A stretch of 15,661 nucleotides of DNA from Hyphomonadaceae bacterium UBA2389 (lineage in GTDB: Bacteria > Pseudomonadota > Alphaproteobacteria > Caulobacterales > Aquidulcibacteraceae): assembly GCA_002343395.1 (NCBI GenBank), contig DDSN01000129.1, forward strand, positions 5,680 to 21,340, given 5' to 3'. The notes under the pieces are model-generated. The model worked only from the letters and a program-made list of their open reading frames with translations. It was not told where the DNA came from and did not search any database. Shown in pieces: positions 5,899 through 12,938 of this stretch; the first letter of the stretch is position 1, and each line of letters starts with the position of its first letter. A program made the translations under genes and the position numbers.

Positions 5899-7646
5899 CT
5901 GTCCCGTACCCTTCTGCGCAAGTCCTCAAGCATCTGGGCGTCACGTGGCGTGGCCGTGCCCGCTTGCGCCATGCGCTCGGCTACATCAAGTGCCAGCTGC
6001 CAGTAGTGCTCGCCACCAGGAAGCGCCGCCATTCTCTGGTAGCCAATAACCAAATCGCGCTGAAACTCCATAATGTTAGGATTCGCTTCAGATAGGCGCT
6101 CCCGTATGGCGAGACTTTCCTGGTAACACTCTCGCGCTCCTCTAAAATCGTCGCCACGCGCCAAGGCGTCGCCCATGTCCGTTAAGCTACTAGCCAAGTC
6201 TCTTTCAAGTTCCACAGACGACGGGTCCGACAATTGAAGCCTCCTCGCCAGCGCCAATGCCTCCTCAAAATATCTCAAAGCAGCAGGTTGGTCTCGCGCG
6301 GCCAACGCGCGCTCACCGAGTCTTTCTAGGTTCCCGCCTAAATCACGCTGAAGGTCAAACGAGTTGGCATCAGCCTGCAAAAGCTGTCGTATCAGATCGA
6401 GCGCATCCGCATACAAAGTGTGCGCTTCTTCATACTTCTGCTGCGCTGTTAGGGCGTCGCCAAGGGACATCATCGTGTACCAAACGTCTCGTCGCAATTC
6501 GACATTCCCCGGATTTCTTACAGATAAGCCCCGCACAAAGGCCAGGTTGGATCGATACACACGCTCGGCGCGCGCGAAATCTCCCTGCAGCATCACAACT
6601 GAGGCTAAGCGCGTGAAGCTGTGAAAAATATCAAGTTGAGAAATCGCAGATTCCGGCTCTGCGTTGAGCACTAACCGCCGAACCGTTAAGGCTTGCTCGA
6701 ATTGGCTTTGTGCTGCACTCAGATTTCCCTGATCGAGATCAAGGTCTCCCAGGTGATCCAGTGTTCCCGCAATATCTCTCTGGAATAGGACAGAAGCAGG
6801 AGCGTTGCTGGCTAGTCGCTGAAGCAGGTTGAGCGCAGATTGAAAGGCTTGAGTTGCGGATGAAAGGTCTCCCTGAGCACGAGAAGTTATTCCGACTTCA
6901 ATGAAAGCCACATACCGATCTTCGTCTGTCGCGGCCGCCTGCAGCGCCGCTTGGGCAGCGGATCGCGAACGCGACAAGTCGCCAAGCGTCCGCGCAAGTC
7001 GGGCACGTTCAATTTGAGTGGGCGAATGCGTGGGGTCGAGGCTCGCGGCCTGATCCCACATTCCGAGAACATCTTCAGCAGTCGCCTCGCCCCAGTCGTG
7101 CATGATGGCACGCAAGTTTGCTGCCTCTCGAACTTGCACGGCGGCAGTGCTAGCCGCAGCCGCCATCCTTGCACGCACGCTTGCTTGGGTGAGCGCCTCG
7201 ATGGCCGGCCATGCGCCAACGCGGTCACCATCCGCAAAGCGCTGGTACGCATCAAGCAATTCAGGCGTCGCGCGCTGAGCGAGGCCCCTCGCTTCAGCGC
7301 GATACGCCTCAATTTCGGCCCTCGTCGCCGCATCCCTCGATGCGATGTCAGCAGCGAGTTGAGCATAGGCGGCGCGCGCCTGTGCGAGCTCCGCCTGCGC
7401 CCCAGCGACACCAGCATCGAAGCGCGCCCTCGCCATTCGCATTCGCGCTTCGAAATCTACAAGAAGTCGCTGTTCGCGGTCATCGGCCAACCGTCGCTCG
7501 CGAATGAGTGCAGCTTGGTATTGGGCTTCAAGTCCTCGCGTGACCGCATCGGCATTCGCCTGTGTCGATGACTGGTCACGTTGCGCGGAAGCCGGGTCAG
7601 TCAGGTCGGTCAGAAGCAATGCCGCAAGGAGAACTAGACGTTTCAC
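5895..7646 (-). CDS. Exported coiled-coil / TPR-repeat protein, partner of the TIR protein
   Basis: A 583-residue protein from GTG 7646. This start gives a clean signal peptide (MKRLVLLAALLLTDLTDPAS with cleavage after the next Ala, residue 21) and has GAGAAAG upstream. A TTG at 7694 with AGAGG upstream would add 16 residues in front of the signal and is less likely. Residues 29-125 are an Ala/Arg/Glu-rich coiled coil. Residues 205-540 are TPR-like repeats with an exact 48-residue period: the Asp of the (Q/R/E)xD motif falls at 291, 339, 387, 435, 483 and 531, each followed by LGD-, GD- and A..Y..AL-like positions. Similar repeats occur in alphaproteobacterial TIR-TPR proteins, usually fused; here the TPR part is separate and exported. 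Its 3' end overlaps the TIR gene by 4 bp. Base composition in parts of the gene is only about 47-48% GC. Probable role: a periplasmic scaffold or sensor acting on the TIR protein's ectodomain. Confidence 0.85.
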   Translation of the reverse strand: MKRLVLLAALLLTDLTDPASAQRDQSSTQANADAVTRGLEAQYQAALIRERRLADDREQRLLVDFEARMRMARARFDAGVAGAQAELAQARAAYAQLAADIASRDAATRAEIEAYRAEARGLAQRATPELLDAYQRFADGDRVGAWPAIEALTQASVRARMAAAASTAAVQVREAANLRAIMHDWGEATAEDVLGMWDQAASLDPTHSPTQIERARLARTLGDLSRSRSAAQAALQAAATDEDRYVAFIEVGITSRAQGDLSSATQAFQSALNLLQRLASNAPASVLFQRDIAGTLDHLGDLDLDQGNLSAAQSQFEQALTVRRLVLNAEPESAISQLDIFHSFTRLASVVMLQGDFARAERVYRSNLAFVRGLSVRNPGNVELRRDVWYTMMSLGDALTAQQKYEEAHTLYADALDLIRQLLQADANSFDLQRDLGGNLERLGERALAARDQPAALRYFEEALALARRLQLSDPSSVELERDLASSLTDMGDALARGDDFRGARECYQESLAIRERLSEANPNIMEFQRDLVIGYQRMAALPGGEHYWQLALDVAERMAQAGTATPRDAQMLEDLRRRVRDR

Positions 7647-7753
7647 TGTGATCTTTCTCAATTCATCTAGGACCAACTGCGTGCGGCAGCGCAAATGGCC
7701 TCTCTTTGCACATTCCGGTAGTTCAAGGAAGCCTCCGCCAACTGAGTCGCCTC

Positions 7754-8464
7754 ATGAGTCCGTCAGACACCGAACCGCCATGTATCGCTTCGTTACTTGC
7801 GGATGCACGTGCGCATGTCACTCGCCTCACCAATAATCTGCCCACGGAGGTTGATCCGCTCGCCGTTTCACTCAAGAGCAAGACACCTTATCTCGCACTG
7901 TGTTTTCGAGAAGGTCAGGCGTGGCGAGCTGAGGAGTTTGCTCGTGCAGCGTGCGATATGTTCGAGCGTGGGGACGACGTGGTCGGTGTCTCAAACACGC
8001 GCGGGGCCGTGGAGAGTGTAGCCGCGATCTGGTATCTGAAGTGCCTAATTGAAGGTGAGATCGAGCGCGGCGTCGCCTCCGCCGACGTCTACGCTCATCT
8101 GAAGCAGCTGCACTTGGGCTCGCGATCCGATAATGCGTTCCCGAAGGCCATCAACGCCACTACGATGCTCAAGAAGGCAGATGCTGAGATTCCCGGTGTC
8201 TGGCGCAGCTACGAGCTAATGAGCGAATTCGGGCATCCGAATTACTGGGGGTCTGCCGGTGTTTTCGGGTCTCCAGACCGTGAGACCCTGATCACGTATT
8301 TTGGCAAGGGACTGCGCAAGAACATGTATCCTGCGAGGCTCGGTCTGACGTGCCTTATTGCGGCGATGGGAACGCTTTTCCACGCCTACAATAAGATTAG
8401 CGACATGACCCCGGATTTTGCAAAAGCGTGCGAGCGGGAAAACCCCCACGGCAGCGCCACGTGA
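7754..8464 (+). CDS. Hypothetical helical protein, DUF5677/HEPN-like features
   Basis: A 236-residue, mostly helical protein without signal peptide or membrane span. Two motifs stand out: NTRGAVESVAAIWYL (81-95), with an R...E pair in a helix, and YELMSEFGHPNYWG (153-166). The SE(F/Y)xHPN pattern after an upstream R/E helix is something I associate with DUF5677-like and related HEPN-type helical families; I cannot confirm membership by eye. ATG 7754 was chosen by codon use and because it lies after the divergent promoter gap. A TTG at 7706 is in frame but would overlap the upstream region of the TPR gene. No strong Shine-Dalgarno site is visible. It is transcribed divergently from the TPR/TIR operon and is followed by the predicted nuclease gene 84 bp downstream. 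If HEPN-like, RNA cleavage or partner binding would be possible; this is speculative. Confidence 0.7.
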   Translation: MSPSDTEPPCIASLLADARAHVTRLTNNLPTEVDPLAVSLKSKTPYLALCFREGQAWRAEEFARAACDMFERGDDVVGVSNTRGAVESVAAIWYLKCLIEGEIERGVASADVYAHLKQLHLGSRSDNAFPKAINATTMLKKADAEIPGVWRSYELMSEFGHPNYWGSAGVFGSPDRETLITYFGKGLRKNMYPARLGLTCLIAAMGTLFHAYNKISDMTPDFAKACERENPHGSAT

Positions 8465-8548
8465 ACTTCTTCGACGCTATTCTATTAATGTCGCGCGATA
8501 GCACCACCCGCCCATTGCCGCCCGCGCGCACTTCGGCCAGGTCCTGCC

Positions 8549-9607
8549 GTGAAATTATTTGACGATATCGAGCGAGCCGACGCTTCGGGACCCCAACACG
8601 ACCGTAGCGAGTTTGCGTATTTAAACACCACCTCAATTCCAATGGCGGCGCGGATTCGCGAATTTCTTGAGGAGGCGTTTGCAAACTACTCCGGCGACGA
8701 CAAGAGCAAGACCGAGCTACGTAAGAGCCTGCGTTCCGATGTGAACAAGACGCATGTGGCCGCAGTATTCGAGCTCTTCTTGCACGAATTCTCGCGCCGC
8801 CGATCTCTGGAGCCGCAGGCAAATACTCCCTTGGGCAGCGGCTTTCCGGACCAGGCAATTCGCTTGCGCTCAGGCGGAACTGCGATTGTTGAAGCGAGAA
8901 TGCTCGAGCCGGGCAACAACGCGCACTACGATCGTCTATGCGACACGATCAACGCCGTCACGCGGCCCGGCGTCCTCTACTATTTGCGGATACGCAGCCT
9001 CCCGAGTCGAGCCATCAGCTCGATGGTCGTTGCCGCCCTCGTTCGGAAATGGGTAGACAAGATCGATGTAAAGATCCTCTCGCCAGAGCCGTCCGACAAC
9101 GCCGCTCGAGCACTCATCCTGAAAGACGGCGAGGCACCTATCGTCGACGTTGTGCCTTATCGACAAGATGGGAGCGAGGGTGGGCTTGGTCGGTATGATG
9201 TTGCGCCGTCGGAGATTTGTACTGAGGGCGACATTCGACACGGGCTGGAAAAGAAGAACCGAAAGTATCGAGACGCGACTGTTCCGTATGTCATCGCAGT
9301 CTGCAGCGGCAAGATGTTTGCGACTGACGACACTTTGGAGCGGGCGCTGTTCGGCGAAGGCCATGGCGAGCATCGCGGCTTCTTTGTTCGCAGCGAGCGC
9401 AGTAATGTAAGTGCCGTACTCGCGTGCCAGAGATTCAAGCCTTCTTCACTGAGCCCGCGCATGCAGCTCTATCTCAACCCGAACGCCGCGAGGCCGCTGG
9501 GGGAGAACCCATTCGGTTGCGAAATGGTGGGGCGGCGGCTGGCTCGCACGGCGGGCGCATCGGTGAACGAGCTGATGGGCCTACCGCTGCACTGGCCCGG
9601 CGATTGA
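8549..9607 (+). CDS. Predicted PD-(D/E)XK-like nuclease of unknown function
   Basis: A 352-residue soluble protein. AAVFELFLHEFSRR (71-84) contains E75 and is followed by a Gly then PD (FPD, 99-101) and TAIVEAR (111-117) with E115. The order E...PD...(hydrophobic)2-ExR matches a large family of uncharacterised proteins with a restriction-endonuclease-like fold, which usually show a WExxLHE helix, PDF and VEA. Here the third motif reads E-A-R where K would be typical. The C-terminal half has the companion signature ALFGEG, SAVLACQRF and LYLNPNAARPL, which I also associate with this family. The start is GTG 8549, with CCAGG about 7 nt upstream. It follows the helical-protein gene in the same direction and may be cotranscribed. 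Defence-related nucleic acid cleavage is an inference from fold and island context. Confidence 0.75.
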   Translation: MKLFDDIERADASGPQHDRSEFAYLNTTSIPMAARIREFLEEAFANYSGDDKSKTELRKSLRSDVNKTHVAAVFELFLHEFSRRRSLEPQANTPLGSGFPDQAIRLRSGGTAIVEARMLEPGNNAHYDRLCDTINAVTRPGVLYYLRIRSLPSRAISSMVVAALVRKWVDKIDVKILSPEPSDNAARALILKDGEAPIVDVVPYRQDGSEGGLGRYDVAPSEICTEGDIRHGLEKKNRKYRDATVPYVIAVCSGKMFATDDTLERALFGEGHGEHRGFFVRSERSNVSAVLACQRFKPSSLSPRMQLYLNPNAARPLGENPFGCEMVGRRLARTAGASVNELMGLPLHWPGD

Positions 9608-9622
9608 AAACTGGCAGGCGTC

Positions 9623-9739
9623 GTGTCGTTTTCCATAGCGGCCGCGTTCAAGCCCGCCTTCGATGCAATGTGGAATGCCGGCGGATTGGCGGGCTCGCTT
9701 TCGTATGAAACCGGCGAGCGGAAACAGCGCGCGAGTTAA
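9623..9739 (+). CDS. Possible small protein (38 codons)
   Basis: A short frame opens at GTG 9623, 15 bp after the nuclease stop, with AGGCG just upstream, and ends at TAA 9737-9739. The product reads SFSIAAAFKPAFDAMWNAG, then GLAGSLSYETGERKQRAS. Third positions are mostly G/C and the amino-acid mix looks protein-like, unlike the Arg-rich shadows around it. It could be a real small gene in the nuclease operon or the remnant of a longer one. I do not recognise it. An 8-bp inverted repeat (9651-9658 with 9688-9695) lies inside it. Confidence 0.3.
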   Translation: MSFSIAAAFKPAFDAMWNAGGLAGSLSYETGERKQRAS

Positions 9740-9821
9740 GTGCAGGCGCAAAGCCCGCGCGCTTCGGCACCATGATATTCTCCAGGTTGGGCGCTGAGTC
9801 GAAGTCCAATCTGGGGGCGCA

Positions 9822-10722
9822 ATGACCGTGAAGCCGATCAAGAATTCGCATGCACTATTCGTTTCCACCGTCGCCGCTGGCGCGCTGGGCCATCTTATCT
9901 CCGCGCCGGGCTCCACGCTGATCAACATCGCCATTGACGGGCATTTCGAGCGCATTGCCGAACAGCATCACATGGCGGCAAGCGCTCTATCTAATATGGA
10001 CGGCGAAGGCGGTCGCCGCCGAGGTCGCCACCGGCTTGCTCACGCGCCATGAAGGGCCGCGCCAGGGTCGCCGGCGCCGTCCGACGCCATACGTTTTGGG
10101 CATCTCCGGCTCCGGCGCTGAGGGCGAAGCTCAGCTCTTCGAAATCATGGCCTATTTCGAAGAGGCGGGCACGCTCATGGCAATGGGCGATGTCGATCCG
10201 GTGGAACTGTCCGTGTATCTTGGCGCGACGCCGCGCCGTTGGCGCCAGCTTTTGGGCGATCTCTATGATCGCTCCCCGCGCTCGCTCGACGGAAATCGAC
10301 ATGAGCAGCTTGTCCATGCCATCGTCGCGTTGGATACGCTCATCGGCGAGGGCGACATGCGTCGCGTGGGCCCGTGGCGCCCGCTTCGGCTTACGGAGGA
10401 GCACCTATGCGCCGGTGCCGACCGCGAAACCATTGTGCGAGCCGTGATTCAAAATCCGAACCTTGCGCCTAGCCCTGTGCCTGCGCTGCGCATTGCATTC
10501 CAAACCCATGACGGCGTTTCTCTCGGGCATTGGCTTGTCTTCCCGAGCGATGACATGGTCCCGCCTATGGGCGAAATCGAAATCAGGGGCCGCCTTGCTT
10601 GGCCCGCCGAGGGCGTCCCGCGAGGCGTCGCTCTTGTCCGGTCGATTCAGGATTTCGACGGCCCTGGCGGCCAGGAGTGGCGCTTCCCAGGCCCGGGTGG
10701 CGAGACCCAGAACATCGACTGA
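9822..10722 (+). pseudogene. Unknown gene split by an apparent single-base frameshift near 9955-9970
   Basis: Two consecutive frames look like one gene. The first starts at ATG 9822 with GGGGGCG upstream and has strong coding-type third positions up to about 9957 (MTVKPIKNSHALFVSTVAAG ... HFERIAEQH). Beyond that it degenerates into Gly/Arg-rich sequence and stops at 10052. The other frame becomes coding-like exactly there (TWRQALYLIWTAKAVAAEV) and runs to TGA 10720-10722. It has only a TTG at 9934 as a start and no good ribosome site. Skipping one base after the CAT codon near 9957 joins them into about 299 residues. The N-terminus has a hydrophobic stretch (11-38) and a second one just after the junction, so the product may be membrane-associated; the rest is soluble-looking and not recognised. 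It is the last gene before the island end. The shift could be a true mutation or a sequencing error. Confidence 0.6.
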
Positions 10723-10819
10723 CGCCGATCTGCGCTTACGTCCCGCGAATCTCAGCCGCGGCAAGTGGGAAGCCTTCTCGCGGCCAAAAATATCTAGCGG
10801 GAGCAAATCCCGAACTCGG

Positions 10820-10879
10820 CTGGTAGCAAATTGGTAGCAAGCCTGTGGAGAAAGCCCCCCGCACGGCGCTTGCTACCAA
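10820..10879. repeat. GGTAGCAA repeats beside tRNA-Gly: candidate integrase arm-type sites
   Basis: GGTAGCAA occurs at 10822-10829 and 10833-10840 in direct orientation, 11 bp apart, and as TTGCTACC at 10870-10877 in inverted orientation. The second and third copies extend to a perfect 12-bp inverted repeat, TTGGTAGCAAGC at 10831-10842 and its complement at 10868-10879, with 25 bp between. Clustered direct and inverted short repeats within about 80 bp of a tRNA 3' end are typical arm sites for a tyrosine integrase. A hairpin terminator for the upstream gene is an alternative for the 12-bp pair. Confidence 0.55.
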
Positions 10880-10897
10880 GAAAAATTCAATGAAAAC

Positions 10898-10925
10898 TGG
10901 AGCGGGCGATGAGATTCGAACTCAC
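10898..10925 (-). other. Candidate attachment site (att) at the tRNA-Gly 3' end
   Basis: The 3' part of the tRNA gene (T-loop GTTCGAATC to CCA) faces the accessory region, and the arm-type repeats lie 20-75 bp beyond it. Integrases of genomic islands commonly recombine inside this part of tRNA genes and restore the tRNA. No second copy of the tRNA 3' end occurs elsewhere in the window, so the other junction must lie to the left of position 1, if the island model is right. The exact core is unresolved. Confidence 0.4.
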
Positions 10926-10972
10926 GACCCCAACCTTGGCAAGGTTGTGCTCTACCCCTGAGCTACGCCCGC
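10898..10972 (-). tRNA. tRNA-Gly (anticodon GCC)
   Basis: On the minus strand the sequence starts GCGGGCGTAGCTCAGGGGTA, a normal acceptor stem and D-arm. It continues with anticodon arm ACCTTGCCAAGGT (anticodon GCC), T-arm GTTCGAATC and acceptor strand CGCCCGC, then T and an encoded CCA. The 7-bp acceptor stem pairs perfectly. The body is 72 nt (10901-10972), with CCA at 10898-10900. It marks the boundary between the accessory region on the left and chromosomal genes on the right. Confidence 0.96.
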
Positions 10973-11170
10973 ATCCTGAGGTGGCCCGGATTTTGGCCCC
11001 GGCCTGAGGGGCGCTCCTATCGCAGAGGCGCGCGCGCGTGGCAAGGGGGCGGGGCATGCGCGCTAACCGTTAGTTTACGAAAAAGCCGTCCCCAGAGCGG
11101 GCGCGATGAGACTACCTTAATGTGTGCCGAGGTAACCCATGCCCAACGCGGACTGCGGGGGGAGAGCGCG

Positions 11171-12361
11171 GTGTTACAGCACACAGAAGAAAAGGCTGCG
11201 ACAGTCGGCGGGCGGTGGCTCGTCGGCGCGGCCGGTGTACTGGCGGGGGCGACCGCTATGGTGGACACCGCTTTGGCCGAGGAGACCCCCGCGCCGAAGG
11301 CGGTGGAGTTCTCGGTGTCCTACACCGCGGATGTGATCGGCGCCGTGAACGGCGGCGTCACCCAGCGCGGGCGCTTTGTCGACAATCTCGATTTGATCGC
11401 CGACATCGACCTGGACCGCGCGGCTGGATGGCGTGGCGCGACCCTTCACATTGACGTGCTGAACAATTCTGGCGGCGCGCCGAACGACGATGTCGGCACG
11501 CTTCAAGGCGTCGACAATATCGAGGTCACGCGCCAGAGGTTGCGTCTGTTCGAGGCTTGGCTTGAGCAAGAGTGGGGCGAGGCCTCGCTGCGCGTAGGCC
11601 TCTATGACCTCAATAGCGAGTTCTATTCCAATGACGCAGCGGGTCTGCTGATGGCGCCTGCTTTCGGCATCGGGTCGGAGATCGCGGCCACCGGCCCGAA
11701 CGGGCCTTCGATTTTTCCATCGACGGCGCTGGCGGTGCGTTTCCAGCGCGGTTTTGACAACGACGCCTATGTGCGGGCGGCGGCGCTCAACGCCAACGCG
11801 GGCGTGCTCGGCGACCCGGATGGCGTCGACTGGTCTTTCGACAACGGAGCGCTGTTGATCGCGGAAGCCGGCGTTGAAGGCGCGCGCAAGGTCGCCGCAG
11901 GCGTTTGGCGCTACACTGAGCGGCAGGATGATATCCGCGATCCGGAGCAGGAGCGGGCGCAAGGCGCGTACGTTCTGTTCGAGCAACCGCTTAACGATCC
12001 GGATGGGGCGCGCGCAACCACCGCATTCTTGCGCGCTGGCGTTTCCGACGGCGAGACGACGCCGTTCGAAAGCGGTTGGCAGGCGGGGGTGCTGGTCGAA
12101 CGCGTGTTCGCGGGGCGGCCGGAAAGCGTGTTCTCCATTGGCGTGAACCAAGGCGTGATCTCGGACGGCCACCGGCGCAACGAAATTGATGCTGGCGTGC
12201 CGATGGCGAAAGCGGAGTTCCAAATCGAGGCCACATATGCCGACGAGATCGCTCCGCACGTGACGCTCCAGCCGGATGTGCAGTGGGTGCATAATCCCGG
12301 CGGCGATCGCTCCGCCTCGGACGCTCTCATTTTAGGGCTTCGGCTCAGCATCGAGCTCTGA
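11171..12361 (+). CDS. OprB-family carbohydrate-selective porin
   Basis: A 396-residue outer-membrane protein from GTG 11171. A signal peptide is visible (basic start, hydrophobic WLVGAAGVLAGATAMV, cleavage at TALA before EETPAP). The body shows alternating beta-strand character and OprB hallmarks: LHIDVLNNSGGAPNDDVGTL, QRLRLFEAWLEQEWGE, SLRVGLYDLNSEFYSNDAAG, FGIGSEI and the final strand LILGLRLSIEL. OprB porins let sugars and other small solutes cross the outer membrane. GTG 11171 has GGGGAGA about 7 nt upstream and gives a signal peptide of normal length; ATG 11120 is in frame, adds 17 residues ahead of it and has no clear ribosome site. The last residue is Leu rather than the aromatic usual for outer-membrane proteins. 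The palindrome CTAACCGTTAG at 11063-11073 upstream may be a regulatory site. Confidence 0.85.
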   Translation: MLQHTEEKAATVGGRWLVGAAGVLAGATAMVDTALAEETPAPKAVEFSVSYTADVIGAVNGGVTQRGRFVDNLDLIADIDLDRAAGWRGATLHIDVLNNSGGAPNDDVGTLQGVDNIEVTRQRLRLFEAWLEQEWGEASLRVGLYDLNSEFYSNDAAGLLMAPAFGIGSEIAATGPNGPSIFPSTALAVRFQRGFDNDAYVRAAALNANAGVLGDPDGVDWSFDNGALLIAEAGVEGARKVAAGVWRYTERQDDIRDPEQERAQGAYVLFEQPLNDPDGARATTAFLRAGVSDGETTPFESGWQAGVLVERVFAGRPESVFSIGVNQGVISDGHRRNEIDAGVPMAKAEFQIEATYADEIAPHVTLQPDVQWVHNPGGDRSASDALILGLRLSIEL

Positions 12362-12400
12362 GAACCAAGCTTAGGCGCTTTCCTGGCAGGGCATTTGCAC

Positions 12401-12428
12401 GTAAACGCTTCGTTAACGGAGCGTTTAC
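12401..12428. promoter_or_regulatory. 28-bp hairpin directly abutting a start codon; possible CtrA-like box
   Basis: GTAAACGCT at 12401-12409 pairs perfectly with AGCGTTTAC at 12420-12428. The loop contains its own palindrome CGTTAACG at 12411-12418. The last base of the repeat touches ATG 12429 of the next gene. It lies 40 bp after the porin stop, so it could end the porin transcript (no T-run follows), act as an operator, or hide the start of the next gene in RNA. Within it, TTAA-N7-TTTA at 12413-12427 differs by one base from the CtrA consensus TTAA-N7-TTAA. Confidence 0.5.
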
Positions 12429-12788
12429 ATGTGGCGGCGAGCGCTGATCTTCGTGGCGGCGATGGTGACAAGTGCGTCCGCTTGGGCAGCGCCCCAGTTA
12501 GAAATAGTGTCGACGCCGGGCGTCTCCTTCCGTTCAGCCAATGTCGAGGCGCGTGAAGAGGGGCTCTCGATCAGCGGCGCGGTATGCCGGGATGGATTTT
12601 CCGGCGGCAGACCGCGCTTCATTCGAGTCGATCACGTGGACGCGGCGGGCGCCACTATCGACACGCGTTGGGTGCCGCTGCGCTCCTCGCCAGGTTATCG
12701 CGGCGGATGTTCCTCTTATTCCATTGCGTCAACGATGCTTGGAGAAGGTGAACGCGCGCGCCTGAGCGCCCACAGAGCGCGCCGCTAA
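12429..12788 (+). CDS. Small secreted protein of unknown function
   Basis: A 119-residue protein. The N-terminus MWRRALIFVAAMVTSASAWA is a good Sec signal peptide, with cleavage expected after A20. The mature part (about 99 residues) has just two Cys, C53 in SGAVCRDGF and C94 in YRGGCSSYSI, which probably form one disulfide, and ends RARLSAHRARR. The centre (IRVDHVDAAGATIDTRWVPL) looks like beta strands. I do not recognise a family. No Shine-Dalgarno site precedes the ATG because a 28-bp hairpin ends on the base before it; a leaderless transcript or structure-controlled translation is possible. It lies between the porin and a chemotaxis receptor, with no clear functional link to either. Confidence 0.75.
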   Translation: MWRRALIFVAAMVTSASAWAAPQLEIVSTPGVSFRSANVEAREEGLSISGAVCRDGFSGGRPRFIRVDHVDAAGATIDTRWVPLRSSPGYRGGCSSYSIASTMLGEGERARLSAHRARR

Positions 12789-12938
12789 ACGCAAGCCCAG
12801 GTGTGGCGGCTCTATTCGCAACACAATCGCTGCGTGCGGCAACCTTACATTAACGAAACTAAATTACCCCAGATTGTGATCGGTAGGCGCGCGTGTGCGC
12901 GTCGGGTTGGCGCGGGCGCCAGTCACCAGGGGCAAACA

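Noticed and set aside
9934..10722. 262-codon frame taken as an independent gene
   Set aside because: Its only upstream start is a TTG without a ribosome site, and the coding signal continues directly from the ATG 9822 frame; a single frameshifted gene fits better.
10831..10879. 12-bp inverted repeat read as an intrinsic terminator
   Set aside because: The loop is 25 nt and no T-run follows. The extra direct copy of GGTAGCAA and the tRNA next to it fit integrase arm sites better, although termination is not excluded.
10723..10960. Plus-strand frame through the tRNA containing EIRTHDPNLG
   Set aside because: This string is the well-known false translation of the complement of a tRNA T-arm and anticodon arm, not a protein.
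11174..12292. 372-codon open frame on the minus strand
   Set aside because: It is antisense to the porin gene, and its His/Arg-rich translation has no family features.
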